Part shown: positions 55,492-64,000 of the stretch, piece after piece
How the letters are laid out: every line of letters begins with the position of its first letter
Position numbering within the stretch: position 1 is the stretch's first letter
Assembly: GCA_017311315.1 (NCBI GenBank)
Contig: CM029669.1
Coordinates: 12,824,390 to 12,888,389, forward strand
Length of the DNA stretch: 64,000 nt
Source: Dendrocalamus latiflorus
Taxonomy: Eukaryota; Streptophyta; Magnoliopsida; Poales; Poaceae
Direction of reading: 5' to 3'
Made by a program: the position numbers and the translations under genes
Notes under the pieces: model-generated
Database searches by the model: none
Told to the model about the DNA's origin: nothing
What the model saw: the letters and a program-made list of their open reading frames with translations, nothing else

Positions 55492-55498
55492 TTATATA
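55492..55498 (-). promoter_or_regulatory. TATA box, promoter of the ULP1-like gene
   Basis: The minus strand reads CGGCTATATAAATCAG. It is the only strong TATA box upstream of the gene and the spacing to the leader exon fits. A 33-bp direct repeat (GACACGATTCTGGCTAACAA twice, 55559-55625) lies just upstream. Confidence 0.55.
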
Positions 55499-55558
55499 GC
55501 CGGCAGGGTCTAACAACTTTCGATTGTGTTGGCTGGGCTGTTGAAATGCTGAGTTGTT

Positions 55559-55632
55559 TGACACGATTCTGGCTAACAACCTACTATCAGGCGAGTCGTT
55601 GACACGATTCTGGCTAACAACTTAATATCAGG
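55559..55632. repeat. Two-copy promoter-proximal direct repeat
   Basis: GACACGATTCTGGCTAACAA followed by CCTACTATCAGG or CTTAATATCAGG occurs twice, about 65 and 105 bp upstream of the TATA box. Confidence 0.75.
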
Positions 55633-55928
55633 TGACGACTAACATTTAAAAGCACGACTAACATTTAAAAGCTACCGATTCAAAAACGTCTTCTCTATAT
55701 CCGCTAATGATTGCGCACTGGACTGGATGGCAAACGTCAACACTAATGTTTGGATGGAAGCATTGACAAAGAACCAAGCAATCTGGATTGACAAAGAGGC
55801 CTGGTTCAACTATAGCACAAAAAAAACTTCCGCTCAAAGATGCCAATTCAGATTAGCAAACGAGTCTGTAACCAACTCAACGAATTATCCCAATTGGTTT
55901 TCGGCCAGAGAGCTACCTGGATGGCTTA

Positions 55929-56572
55929 GGCCCTGTTTGGATTCTGAGGTCTAAAGTTTAGTTGGCTAAAGTCCAGGACTAAACTTTAGACAACTAAACT
56001 TTAGCCACTAAACTTTAGACCACAGGGTTGTTTGGATCATGGACTAAAGTTTAGTTCTGGTCCAATAAATGGACTTTTGTACCCCTGGGATTTTTGAGCC
56101 GTTGTTTGCTTGCTAAAATAATAATCAACCCAATTGGTATTGATAAATAAATAATTTAAACTTGGTACAACAGATTCGGCGGGGACGGAATGCGCGGCGG
56201 GGGCGGCGGTGCGAAGGCCGGGCGGCGGTGGGATGGCTGGGTGGCGGCGGGTTCGGCGGGAATCGGCGGGGGAAGTAAGGAAGTTGCCGCCCGTGTGGAT
56301 TTTTTTCGTGCGGGGGCGTCGGGAATCCGGGCCCGTAGAGACTTTTTTTTCGTGGGAGGAAGATTTTTCACGGGGGCAAAACCGTCTTTTGCGTGCGGGA
56401 GCCGGGATAAATCGAAACTTTAGACCACTTTAGCTCAGTTTTGTGGTCTAATGATCTAAAGTGTTTTTTAGGGGTTAGCTAAAGTTTAGATCTAACTTTA
56501 GACCACCTGTTTGGAGACTTTAGATCTAAACTTTAGTAACTAAACTTTAGATGGAGGGATCCAAACAGGGCC
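55929..56572. mobile_element. PIF/Harbinger-type MITE with GC-rich core
   Basis: The termini are GGCCCTGTTTGGAT and its exact inverse ATCCAAACAGGGCC, flanked by TTA (55926-55928 and 56573-56575). Forms of CTAAACTTTAGA recur throughout both arms. The centre (56165-56400) is GC-rich and unlike the arms, so it may be acquired sequence. No transposase. Confidence 0.9.
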
Positions 56573-56575
56573 TTA

Positions 56576-57164
56576 TAGTATAAGTTCCAAGCGGATATGG
56601 CAATAGATATTTTGGTTTGGTTCCAGATCACAGCCAGCTAATTTCTCTTGCGCGTGGGATTGAACGGAATTTCAAGTGCATTGATTCGGCTAGCAAGTAT
56701 CAAGTAAGCTGATTCGGCTAGCAGGCAGATATGTGGACTTCAGATGAATTTTCTAGTAAACTGATTCGGCTAGCATGCAATTTCTTGTATTCTGGATGGC
56801 AGATCGAAAGAACTTGCTAGACAATTCGGCAGGATAGCAGAATCACAAGAGGTCCTACCTCGATATCAAGTCGGCGCAACCAAAACAGTCCGGACAACAA
56901 AGAGATCTTTTTTGATTTTATGTGGATACAACAAATAAGCAACGCAAAGGGACACACAATCAGCACCTAAACAAAAATTCTAATGGATCGAAACCTATCA
57001 AAACTCACAAAAATAACAGATGCAAAAACTAGGGTTTGGATTTTTTTTAGTTTATGGACTATGGGAATAAAGAACAAAAAATAAAATTCAATCTAATATA
57101 AGGATAAGTAATCCTACTGAGGAAACCGTGCTCTGATACCAAGATGATACGATGTCGCCCGATT
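56576..57164. other. Non-coding DNA with a GATTCGGCTAGCA repeat
   Basis: The 13-mer GATTCGGCTAGCA occurs at about 56684, 56711 and 56761. A minus-strand primer-binding-like site is at 57130-57142. No gene was recognised. Confidence 0.4.
57130..57142 (-). other. Primer-binding-site-like motif (tRNA-Met)
   Basis: The minus strand reads TTGGTATCAGAGC, identical to the copia primer-binding consensus. If real, an LTR should end just to its right, at about 57145, which is where the 170-bp array begins. Confidence 0.4.
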
Positions 57165-58795
57165 TTCTCAACATAGAATTTTCTCGATGAACTTTGGCGG
57201 CGAATTCCAATGGCATGCAAACAGTACAGATGAGAGTCAAACATGAAATTTCCAGCTCATTCGGAGAACGACTGCTCGCTTGTATAGGTTGATCAACCAA
57301 ACGGTATACGTACTGCTTTCTACGATTTCTCATGCGCAATACATAATGAACTATGGCGGCGAATTACAATGGCACGTCAGCAGTACAGATGAGAGTCTAA
57401 CATGAAATTTTGAGCTCATTCGGAGTAGGACTGCTAGCTTGCACAGGCCCACATAGGTTGATATAGCCAAACGATGCACATACTGCCTTCTACGATTTCT
57501 CATGCACAGTACATAATGAACTATGGCGGAGAATTCCAATGGCATGTCAGCAGTACAAATGAGAGTCTAACATGAAATTTTGAGCTCATTCAGAGTAGGA
57601 CTGCTCGCTTGCACAGGCCCACATAGGTTGATATAGCCAAACGATGCACATACTGCCTTCTACGATTTCTCATGTGCAGTACGAAATGAACTTTGGCGGC
57701 GAATTCCAATGGCACGTCAGCGGTACAGATTGGAGCCAAATGTGAAATTTTCAGCTCATTCAGAGTAGGACTGCTCGCTTGCTCAGGCCCACATAGGTTG
57801 ATATAGCCAAACGATGCACGTACTGCCTTCTACGATTTCTCATGTGTAATACGAAATGAACTTTGGCGGCGAATTCCAATGGCATATCAACGGTACAGAT
57901 TGGAGCCAAACGTGAAATTTTCAGCTCATTCAGAGTAGGATTGCTCGCTTAAACAAGTCCACATAGGTTGACATAGCCAAACGGTGTGTGTACTGCCTTC
58001 TACGATTTTTCATGTACAGTACGAAATGAACTTTGGCGGCGAATTCTAATGGCACGTCAGCGGTACAGATGGGGGCCAAACGTGAAATTTTCAGCTCATT
58101 CAGAGTAGGACTGCTCGCTTGCTCAGGCCCACATAGGTTGATATAGCCAAACGATACACGTACTGCCTTCTACGATTTCTCATGTACAGTACGAAATGAA
58201 CTTTGGCGGCGAATTCCAATGGCATGTAAACGGTACAGATTGGAGCCAAACGTGAATTTTTTAGCTCATTCAAAGTAGGACTGCTCGGTTGAACAAGTCC
58301 ACATAGGTTGACATAGCCAAACGGTGTGTGTACTGCCTTCTACGATTTCTCATGTACAGTACGAAATGAACTTTGGCGGCGAATTCTAATGGCACATCAG
58401 CGGTACAGATGGGAGTCTAACGTGAAATTTTCAACTCATTCAGAGTAGAACTGCTCGGTTGAACAGGTCCACATAGGTTGACATAGCCAAACGGTGTGTG
58501 TACTGCCTTCTACGATTTCTCATGTACAGTACGAAATGAACTTTGGCGGCGAATTCTAATGGCACGTCAGCGGTACAGATGGGAGTCTAACGTGAAATTT
58601 TCAGCTCATTCAGAGTAGGACTGCTCGCGTGAACAGGTCCACATAGGTTGACATAGCCAAACAGTGTGTGTACTGCCTTCTACGATTTCTCATGTACAGT
58701 ACGAAATGAACTTTGGCGGCGAATTGTAATGGCACGTCAGCGGTATAGATGGGAGTCTAACGTGAAATTTTCAACTTATTCGAAGAACGACTTCT
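57165..58795. repeat. 170-bp satellite array, about ten copies
   Basis: ACATAGGTTG recurs at 57451, 57621, 57791, 57961, 58131, 58301, 58471 and 58641, exactly 170 bp apart, with an earlier diverged copy near 57282. Each monomer also has TACTGCCTTCTACGATTTCT, GAACTTTGGCGGCGAATT and TGAAATTTTCAGCTCATTC. Neighbouring units are about 90 percent alike by eye; the first is the most diverged. No coding is expected. Confidence 0.95.
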
Positions 58796-58799
58796 CATG

Positions 58800-59690
58800 T
58801 GTATTGCCGGCTCAGATGGCTTGTATTTGCATCTTGTTCTGGCCGCACATGTGGCTCTAGCCTAGTCTAGGATAGTGATTCCTTTTGGTAATTGCCGAAT
58901 GTTTCGGTGGAGATTGTAACCGGGTGGGTCATCATCATAGCGCAGGGAGCGGCGTAGGATTCAACTTCTTGGGTGTTTGTCTCGCGGATGGCCTCAACGT
59001 GGAGACCAGTTCGCTGGGCACGCGCACCAGGTAACTGCATGTATGGTGCCAATCCTAACTTCCCCCTCACGTGCAGTTTCGCTTCTTCTAGCTTCCCCAT
59101 ACTGTCCCATTTCGTTTCTTCTCATAACTTCCCCCTCCTCTCCCATTTCGCATATTTTTCTTGCATCCTACTCCCTTGCATCTCCATAAAAAAAAGTTCC
59201 TAGCGCCTATTCGCTGCAAGCCTGCAAGCTGCTTCGTTATCGGAAGACCTGGCGGAATTACTCATCCCTGTCGAGTATTTTTTTTTTGTGGTGTTTTGTT
59301 ATGGAATTTGCATAAGTTGCTCTGTTTATTCACATTATGTATGTTGCATCATGTCAGTTTCCAGGTTCGTTTCATTTTTAAGTGGTCAATGAATTCTCAT
59401 CTCAGTATCTGCATGGATGCGTGTCTTGGAATGGAGCTACTAGATTTAATTTTCTTCCCAGGTGCCAGAACAATGTAAAGGTAATACAGATTTATTGGAT
59501 CAATGCATTGCTTTGTTTACACATTATACAGAACAAGGAATTCCCTATATGAGGAGTGCATATATGAAATAATACATTAATGTTTAGACCATGAATTTTG
59601 TGTCTAATGAAAATCTTTGTCTGAGAACTATATGCAGAATAGTAGAAAGAACAGTGAAGCCAATTAAATAGAACCAGGGACATGGGCATC
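58800..59690. other. Unassigned DNA between satellite and SINE
   Basis: A minus-strand frame at 58867-59100 and plus-strand frames at 58973-59200 have no recognisable domain. No transposon end was identified. Confidence 0.35.
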
Positions 59691-59709
59691 CAGAGGCACG
59701 AGGGAAACA

Positions 59710-60032
59710 AAAAAAAAACTCGACCTGCAGGGGTACAAGACACCCCCCGGCATTAGCTTAAGAAGAAGGATCCTCTCACAGATCGAGAAAATCCCCGAAC
59801 CCTTGCCCCACCCTGACACAGCGGCACCAGCCCATGTGAGAGCGCCTAGGGGAGCTAACGCTCGGCCCAGACGACCTGGGCCCTGACCCTAACGACCAGC
59901 GACTGGGCGAGCCTTTAGGCCTGTGCTTTGGCTTATGGGGCAAGCGAGGGGATTTTTTTGCCCCCAGTCTGAGTCGAACTCAGGATCTGGGGGGTGCTAC
60001 TAGAGCGCTCTACCACTACGATAGAAGCTCGT
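59710..60032 (-). mobile_element. tRNA-derived SINE (Au-SINE-like)
   Basis: On the minus strand the element begins with a tRNA-like head with an A box (TAGTGGTAGAGCG, 60006-60018) and B box (GAGTTCGACTC, 59971-59981), the RNA polymerase III promoter. It ends in a T-rich tail next to CTGCAGGTCGAG. Perfect direct repeats of GCACGAGGGAAACA flank it (59696-59709 and 60033-60046), as produced by LINE-driven insertion. The head and the CCGGGGGGTGTCTTG tail segment resemble the grass Au SINE from memory. It is complete and carries no protein. Confidence 0.9.
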
Positions 60033-60046
60033 GCACGAGGGAAACA

Positions 60047-61055
60047 TATGCTGAAGTTTACAAACTGAGTACATGGTATTTTGAATTCAATTTGCGTAAG
60101 GCTCAGACAGCAATTGGAACAGCACAATGCACCAGGAGAGCATATTGAGTTGGTAGTATGACTTTAACTGGATCATTTCTCTTGGAAGTCTTAGCTATGG
60201 AAAGAGCTAGATCACTCCCTTCAAAGGAACTGGGTCATATTAAGTACATGAACATGGATCTGATCACACAAACAACATGGATCTGAGCGACAGATAGAGC
60301 TTGGATACCGGCAGCTATTGCTGATTACCCATCTTTTGGAGTGACCGATTGTAGAACGGTTCTAGCCAAGTTGTCACTTGTCAGCTGTCCACGTCCGTAG
60401 TGATAGGATCAACCACCATGACCGTCTTGAGTCTCACTACCAAGATCAGGTCCCCAACACTATGAGAATGGGTCTAGGAAGTTTCTCAGGAAAATGTGCG
60501 TCAGTATACCTTTGGCGGAATCGCCAGCAATAACCTCAGCCATGGAGATATGGAATACTCCTATCGGAACTCTAGGTCAGAAGCTGCAATGTGGAGGCTG
60601 GCATGTCACTTGGAGTAAATTTATCGCATTAAGATGATTTTGGATATTGCCGAGGTTGTTTCAGTTAAGATAGAATATGGTGATGTCTTAATTCCCTTTA
60701 ATTTGGCGTGTAGACTCCTAGACTTCAAGTCTCAAACTCGCCTAGTTTCAATCATCAGTCTTAGAAAATTGCTTTCCTGACGAACAGAAAAGGCAAACCA
60801 AACATCTTTACTCAACAAAACGAGTTCTTGCATACAATAGGACCAGGTCGGAAAATTACAAGTATTGCTCTTTCTAAATGTTTGTAACGTCTTGATGTGA
60901 GTAAACGCAAATATTCTGGAAGTTATCTAAACAATTCCCAAAACGCTCTACAGAACATTGACTCTTATATGACTCCAGCCGTTGAACAAATGTACAGAAG
61001 GTGAACAATATTGCTACAAGTTTCCAACGGTACATATGAAGATTAAAAGCAAAAA
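60047..61055. other. 3' flank of the PGK copy
   Basis: No gene was recognised. The part next to 61055 would be the 3'UTR of the PGK copy on the minus strand. Confidence 0.4.
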
Positions 61056-61891
61056 CTAAGCTTCATCGAGTGCTACTACTATTGGAAGTTCCTTCCCTTC
61101 CAACAACTCCAAACTCGCACCACCTCCAGTTGAAATGTGGCTCATAACATCCGCGATTCCAACTTTCTCAACAGCTGCAACGGAGTCTCCACCTCCAATT
61201 TTAGATGACACTTTGGAGCCACCCACGATAGCAGCAAATGGCCGTTTGGGGTTTGAAACAGCTCCAACAAGGTAATCAAGCTCCTGTGATTTTTATATTA
61301 AAATTTTTAAAGAGAGAAGAGATTCAGTCATTCAGAGAGATAATTGGAAGAACAAATGAAAGAAGACACTAGCAATTCTCCTTAGAAAGTATAGAGGGTT
61401 TGTACTTTGAGTTCAGGCATTAAAGAAAAGAATGGAAAAAAATGTAAACCTTCTGTAAAAGGAACCCTGCAACAGCGGGCTTCAAGAACTTGGTAACTCC
61501 CTCAGTTGACGCATGTGCTCGGTGAGCAGTTCCGAATGCATCATTCACGTAAAGATCCGCTAGGGAGGCAAGCTTCTTCGCAAACTCTGGGTCATTCTTC
61601 TCTTCCTCCTTGTAAAATCTGACATTTTCGAGGAGCAAAACGCTGCCGTTTGGCAGTGCAGACACCAATTTCTCAACTTCTGGGCCAATAACATCATCTG
61701 CTTTTTGCACCTGTTTGTGCATGCAAACATGGTTGGGTATGATCAGCATAACTAAGTGCTAATACATGAGCTTACATTAGAATTACCAACATTGTAAAAG
61801 AAAAAAAGAATACCTGTAAGCCAAGAAGATCAGATAACCTTGGTACAAGGGGAGCTAAGCTAAATTTAGGGGTAAAACCCTTAGGGCGACC
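61056..61891 (-). pseudogene. PGK: Chloroplast-type phosphoglycerate kinase, partial with internal deletion
   Basis: Three in-frame exons with good splice sites: 61891-61814 (GRPKGFTPKFSLAPLVPRLS), 61710-61450 (VQKADDVIGPEVEKLVSALP, LLLENVRFYKEEEKNDPEF, YVNDAFGTAHRAHASTEGV), and 61283-61056 (ELDYLVGAVSNPKRPFAAIV, STGGGASLELLEGKELP, stop TAG). Wording such as VQKADDVIGPEVEK is that of the plastid isoform. PGK transfers phosphate between 1,3-bisphosphoglycerate and ADP in glycolysis and the Calvin cycle. In the last exon VSSKIG is followed at once by GGDSVAAVEKVG, whereas family members have about 150 residues between these, including the GGGMIFTF and NGPMGVFE nucleotide-site segments. The deletion is in frame. 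Without it the enzyme cannot bind ATP normally. The N-terminal exon is not found in the window; Copia-C sits upstream. Confidence 0.85.
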
Positions 61892-62699
61892 CTACATCCA
61901 CAGAAGAAAAAAAAGATATGTTTTGATGACATGTAATCATAAGAAGTTCCTCATCAAACTAGCATTATGATACTTAGTATTAAAAAAGGTTCGCTACCAA
62001 GGAATGTGAAGTGTAAAATAATCAATTTTTCTGGTGTTATGACAAATCACAGCAGCCCCAGCATAATGAACTACATCTACATTACTCAAAATTATTATAC
62101 CAGATCCAAGGTCATGCAACCGGAAGGTTAACTTTTTTTTTAGAACTTCCATTATTATCAATGAAACCACAAACTGTTCACAATCCAGCAATGTTAAGTC
62201 TTTTTACACCCGAAGGTTAACTTTTCCTAATGCAGAGCAAACAATTGTGTAGGTTTCAATTATATTAGAAGCAACTTAGATGTAAATTCTCCAACTACTG
62301 GCAAAACAATAGATAGATGAGGGGCCTGCAGTGACTAAATACCCCACAACAAGTACATGAATTCCCGATTAGCCCCAAAACATCCAGCGAGTCGTCAACA
62401 CTTCTGTGTGCATGTGCGAGGATGGTACCTAGAGCGTGGGATTGTGGATGAGGCGGATTTCTTTGGGAATTTCCAACGATTCAAATCCAAACCATCCATC
62501 CAGTATAATACAAAGCAATAGATTTATGACAGCAAGTGTGCATAAATATACATGTCATTTTCTTGTATTAGTTACAAAAAAGGCACAATAGCCTGATACT
62601 CAACAAAAAAGAAATTGAGCTGCTGAGCTGCTGCCACATAGGATGAGAAATAGCTTACTTGATCTCTATGGCAAGACCAAACACATTTGATGGCTTCTG
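61892..62699. other. Intron-like DNA upstream of the PGK exons
   Basis: AT-rich and without coding exons, it holds a short LINE stub at 62137-62211. It probably was a PGK intron before Copia-C inserted; the missing first exon would lie beyond the window. Confidence 0.5.
62137..62211 (-). mobile_element. 5'-truncated LINE stub
   Basis: On the minus strand about 75 bp end in GGAAGTTCT and an A tract. The insert is flanked by 14-bp direct repeats GAAGGTTAACTTTT (62123-62136 and 62212-62225). Size, A tail and duplication fit a severely truncated L1-type insertion or another retroposed tail. Confidence 0.5.
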
Positions 62700-63040
62700 T
62701 GTTAGTCGCTGGACTCTTGCTCTTGGTGATAGCAAGATCCTTATTCTCATGGAGAGGATGACACTAGGAGATGGGGCAAGTTTTCTTGTTTATTGCTCAC
62801 ACAATGCCATGCCAACCTGAGGGGTTGGGGATACAAATTTATAGGCTGAGAACCAGCTAAGCATATGCTAAGATGCTATCCTAGATGCTGTCCTAAAGCG
62901 GTCAATATGCTGTCCTAAAGCAGATGCTGTCCTAAAAGCAGATGCTGTCCTAAAGCAAAAGCAGATGCTGTCCTAAAGCAGTCAAAAAGCAAAAACTACC
63001 ACAGCCCCACAAAGACCACAGTACAGGGACTTATTCATCA
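62700..63040 (-). repeat. 3' LTR of Copia-C
   Basis: On the minus strand it starts TGATGAATAAGTCCC after the polypurine tract and ends GCGACTAACA. It has a TATAAAT box near 62840 and AATAAAC at about 62790. Short repeats of GATGCTGTCCTAAAGCA occur five or six times at 62872-62985, in the U3 part. The ends are inferred from TG/CA and the polypurine tract only. Confidence 0.75.
62872..62985 (-). repeat. Short direct repeats in the Copia-C U3 region
   Basis: ATGCTGTCCTAAAGC recurs with 17-28-bp spacing five times, in the region upstream of the TATA box where enhancer repeats are common in LTRs. Confidence 0.8.
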
Positions 63041-63048
63041 TTCTCCCC

Positions 63049-64000
63049 CTAAGTCTTGTGCGTCGTCTTGTGGGAGGGTTGAACCATCCTGATCTTAGAG
63101 CAGAGCTCAAGGAACTTGATCCTTCCAAGAGGCTTGGTGAGCAGATCCGCAAGCTGATCCGTGGTGTTGATGTAGCTTGCCTTGATGCTTCCTTCATCCA
63201 AGCAGCCTCGGATGAAATGGTACTTCACCCGGATGTGCTTGCTCCGTTCATGAAAAACGGGGTTCTTTGCCAGGGCTAGAGCGGACTTGCTGTCCACCCT
63301 GAGCTCCACTGCTTCAGTGTCCCTGCCGAGGAGATCACCAAGCAGTCGAGCGAGCCAGAGTGCCTGAGTCGAAGCGGTGGAAGCCGCTATGTACTCGGCC
63401 TCACAGCTGGACAGGGCCACCACCTGCTGCTTGACTGACTGCCAGTGAACGAGACACTTGCCGAGGAAGAAGAGAATCCCGCTTGTGCTCTTGCTGGTGT
63501 CGATGTCGCCCGCGTGGTCGCTGTCGCTGTACCCGACGAAGTGTGCCGCGCCGGGACACCTCGGGTAATGGAGGCCGTGGTCAGGAGTCCCCGCAATGTA
63601 GCGGATGATCGTCTTCACAGCCCGCTGATGCTCCGTCGTCGGTCGTTGCATGAACCGACTAACGTAGCCGACGGAGAATGCCAAGTCCGGTCGTGTGTGG
63701 GCGAGGTAGCGAAGGCTCCCCACAAGACGCCGGTACTGCGTAGCGTCCACCTCCTCCGTCGTGCTGTCACAGCTCAGCTTCAGCCTCTCCTCCATCGGAG
63801 TGAGAGCTGGGTTGCAGTCGGTGAGCCCAGCTAGCTCAACGACGCGCTTGGCGTAGGCGGTCTGTCGAAGCGTGATCCCGGAATCGTCCTGGTGCACCTC
63901 GATCCCTAAGTAGAAGGAGAGGGGCCCCAGGTCACTCATCTGGAAGGTGGCCTTCATCTCTTCCTTGAATGCCGCCACCTCCGCATCCTTGGTGCCGGTG
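63049..64000 (-). CDS. Copia-C polyprotein C-terminus (reverse transcriptase end and RNase H)
   Basis: The frame is open from the window edge to TAG 63049-63051. It includes the RT C-terminal part (MSDLGPLSFYLGIEV, YRRLVGSLRYLAHTRPDLAF, GYVSRFMQRPTTEH) and a copia RNase H with GYSDSDHAGDIDTSKSTSG, ALSSCEAEYIAAS, ELRVDSKSALALAKNP, RSKHIRVKYHFIRGC and TTDQLADLLTKPLG. The Asp and Glu residues of the RNase H site (YSDSD, EAEY, DSKSA) are present. The protein copies element RNA into DNA and degrades the RNA strand. No stop or frameshift over 317 codons suggests a young copy. The polymerase YVDD motif would lie just beyond the window. Confidence 0.93.
   Translation of the reverse strand, partial: TGTKDAEVAAFKEEMKATFQMSDLGPLSFYLGIEVHQDDSGITLRQTAYAKRVVELAGLTDCNPALTPMEERLKLSCDSTTEEVDATQYRRLVGSLRYLAHTRPDLAFSVGYVSRFMQRPTTEHQRAVKTIIRYIAGTPDHGLHYPRCPGAAHFVGYSDSDHAGDIDTSKSTSGILFFLGKCLVHWQSVKQQVVALSSCEAEYIAASTASTQALWLARLLGDLLGRDTEAVELRVDSKSALALAKNPVFHERSKHIRVKYHFIRGCLDEGSIKASYINTTDQLADLLTKPLGRIKFLELCSKIRMVQPSHKTTHKT

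Larger units (their letters stand above)
62700..64000 (-). mobile_element. Copia-C, 3' end (minus strand, runs off the window)
   Basis: A 341-bp LTR (62700-63040) is preceded on the minus strand by a polypurine tract TTAGGGGGAGAA and an open pol frame from 64000 to 63049. The order of RT end, RNase H, polypurine tract and LTR is that of a copia element. The frame shows no damage, unlike Copia-A. Target duplication cannot be checked because the 5' LTR is outside the window. Confidence 0.9.

Noticed and set aside
58867..59100. 77-codon minus-strand frame containing VESYAAPCAMMMTHPVTIST
   Set aside because: It looks somewhat protein-like but no family is recognised and no splice or promoter context supports it.
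59971..60018. tRNA-like sequence with A and B boxes
   Set aside because: It is the head of a SINE with flanking duplications and does not fold into a full tRNA with an acceptor stem.

Overview
This is a stretch of plant nuclear DNA, almost certainly from a grass and probably a panicoid. The evidence is the TE set: a tRNA-derived SINE with an Au-SINE-like head and T-rich tail, TTA-flanked MITEs with GGGCATGTACAAT and GGCCCTGTTTGGAT ends, CACTA elements whose second gene is fused to a ULP1 protease, and long GC-rich LTRs. A chloroplast-type phosphoglycerate kinase (PGK) gene fragment and GC-rich 5' leaders agree. No bacterial features, rRNA genes or CRISPR arrays are visible. Species cannot be fixed from the sequence alone.

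Layout. 1-9.2 kb: a decayed hAT element with its 8-bp target duplication, then two solo LTRs (3567-7082 and 7598-9222), each with TG/CA ends and a 5-bp target duplication. 9.3-21.5 kb: GC-rich non-coding DNA with three families of tandem repeats (about 47, 77 and 130 bp). It is interrupted by a CACTA-type MITE (10630-11341) and by a complete but dead Ty1/copia element (13843-20956; two 248-bp LTRs, CTAAG duplication), called Copia-A here. 21.5-24.2 kb: the 3' half of a second copia (Copia-B) on the minus strand, carrying a long Gag-protease reading frame. Its 5' LTR and primer-binding site lie 24 kb away in the opposite orientation (45931-46640), and the two outer flanks carry reverse-complementary 5-bp duplications, which suggests one element split by an inversion.

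24.2-43.8 kb: two CACTA elements facing away from each other. CACTA-1 (minus) has its 3' terminus at 24245, an EnSpm-type second gene (28.2-25.0 kb) and a TNP2 transposase gene (36.4-30.9 kb) split by a 2-kb solo LTR. It also carries one exon of a host C2-domain gene. CACTA-2 (plus) begins in the middle of TNP2 near 36.96 kb and ends at 43781, with a transposase-ULP1 gene. Both have lost their 5' ends at the join and both are broken by premature stops.

44-50 kb: a Mutator-like MITE with a perfect internal hairpin, the Copia-B 5' part, a Tourist-like MITE, GC-rich duplicated exon-like DNA and an (AT)27 microsatellite. 50.5-55.5 kb: the best candidate for a living gene, a multi-exon minus-strand gene with a ULP1-like cysteine protease domain (His, Asp, Gln and Cys all visible), plus a TATA box and a 5'UTR exon. 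55.9-60.0 kb: a Harbinger-type MITE, a ten-copy 170-bp satellite array and an intact SINE. 61.0-61.9 kb: three in-frame exons of a chloroplast-type PGK with a large internal deletion that removes the nucleotide-binding part, so it is probably a pseudogene. 62.7-64.0 kb: the 3' end of a well-preserved copia (Copia-C) just upstream of the PGK exons, running off the window.

The genes do not form a pathway; the window is a nested TE landscape with one protease gene and one damaged PGK copy. Exon borders were read by eye from splice consensus and protein similarity and may be off by a few bases.
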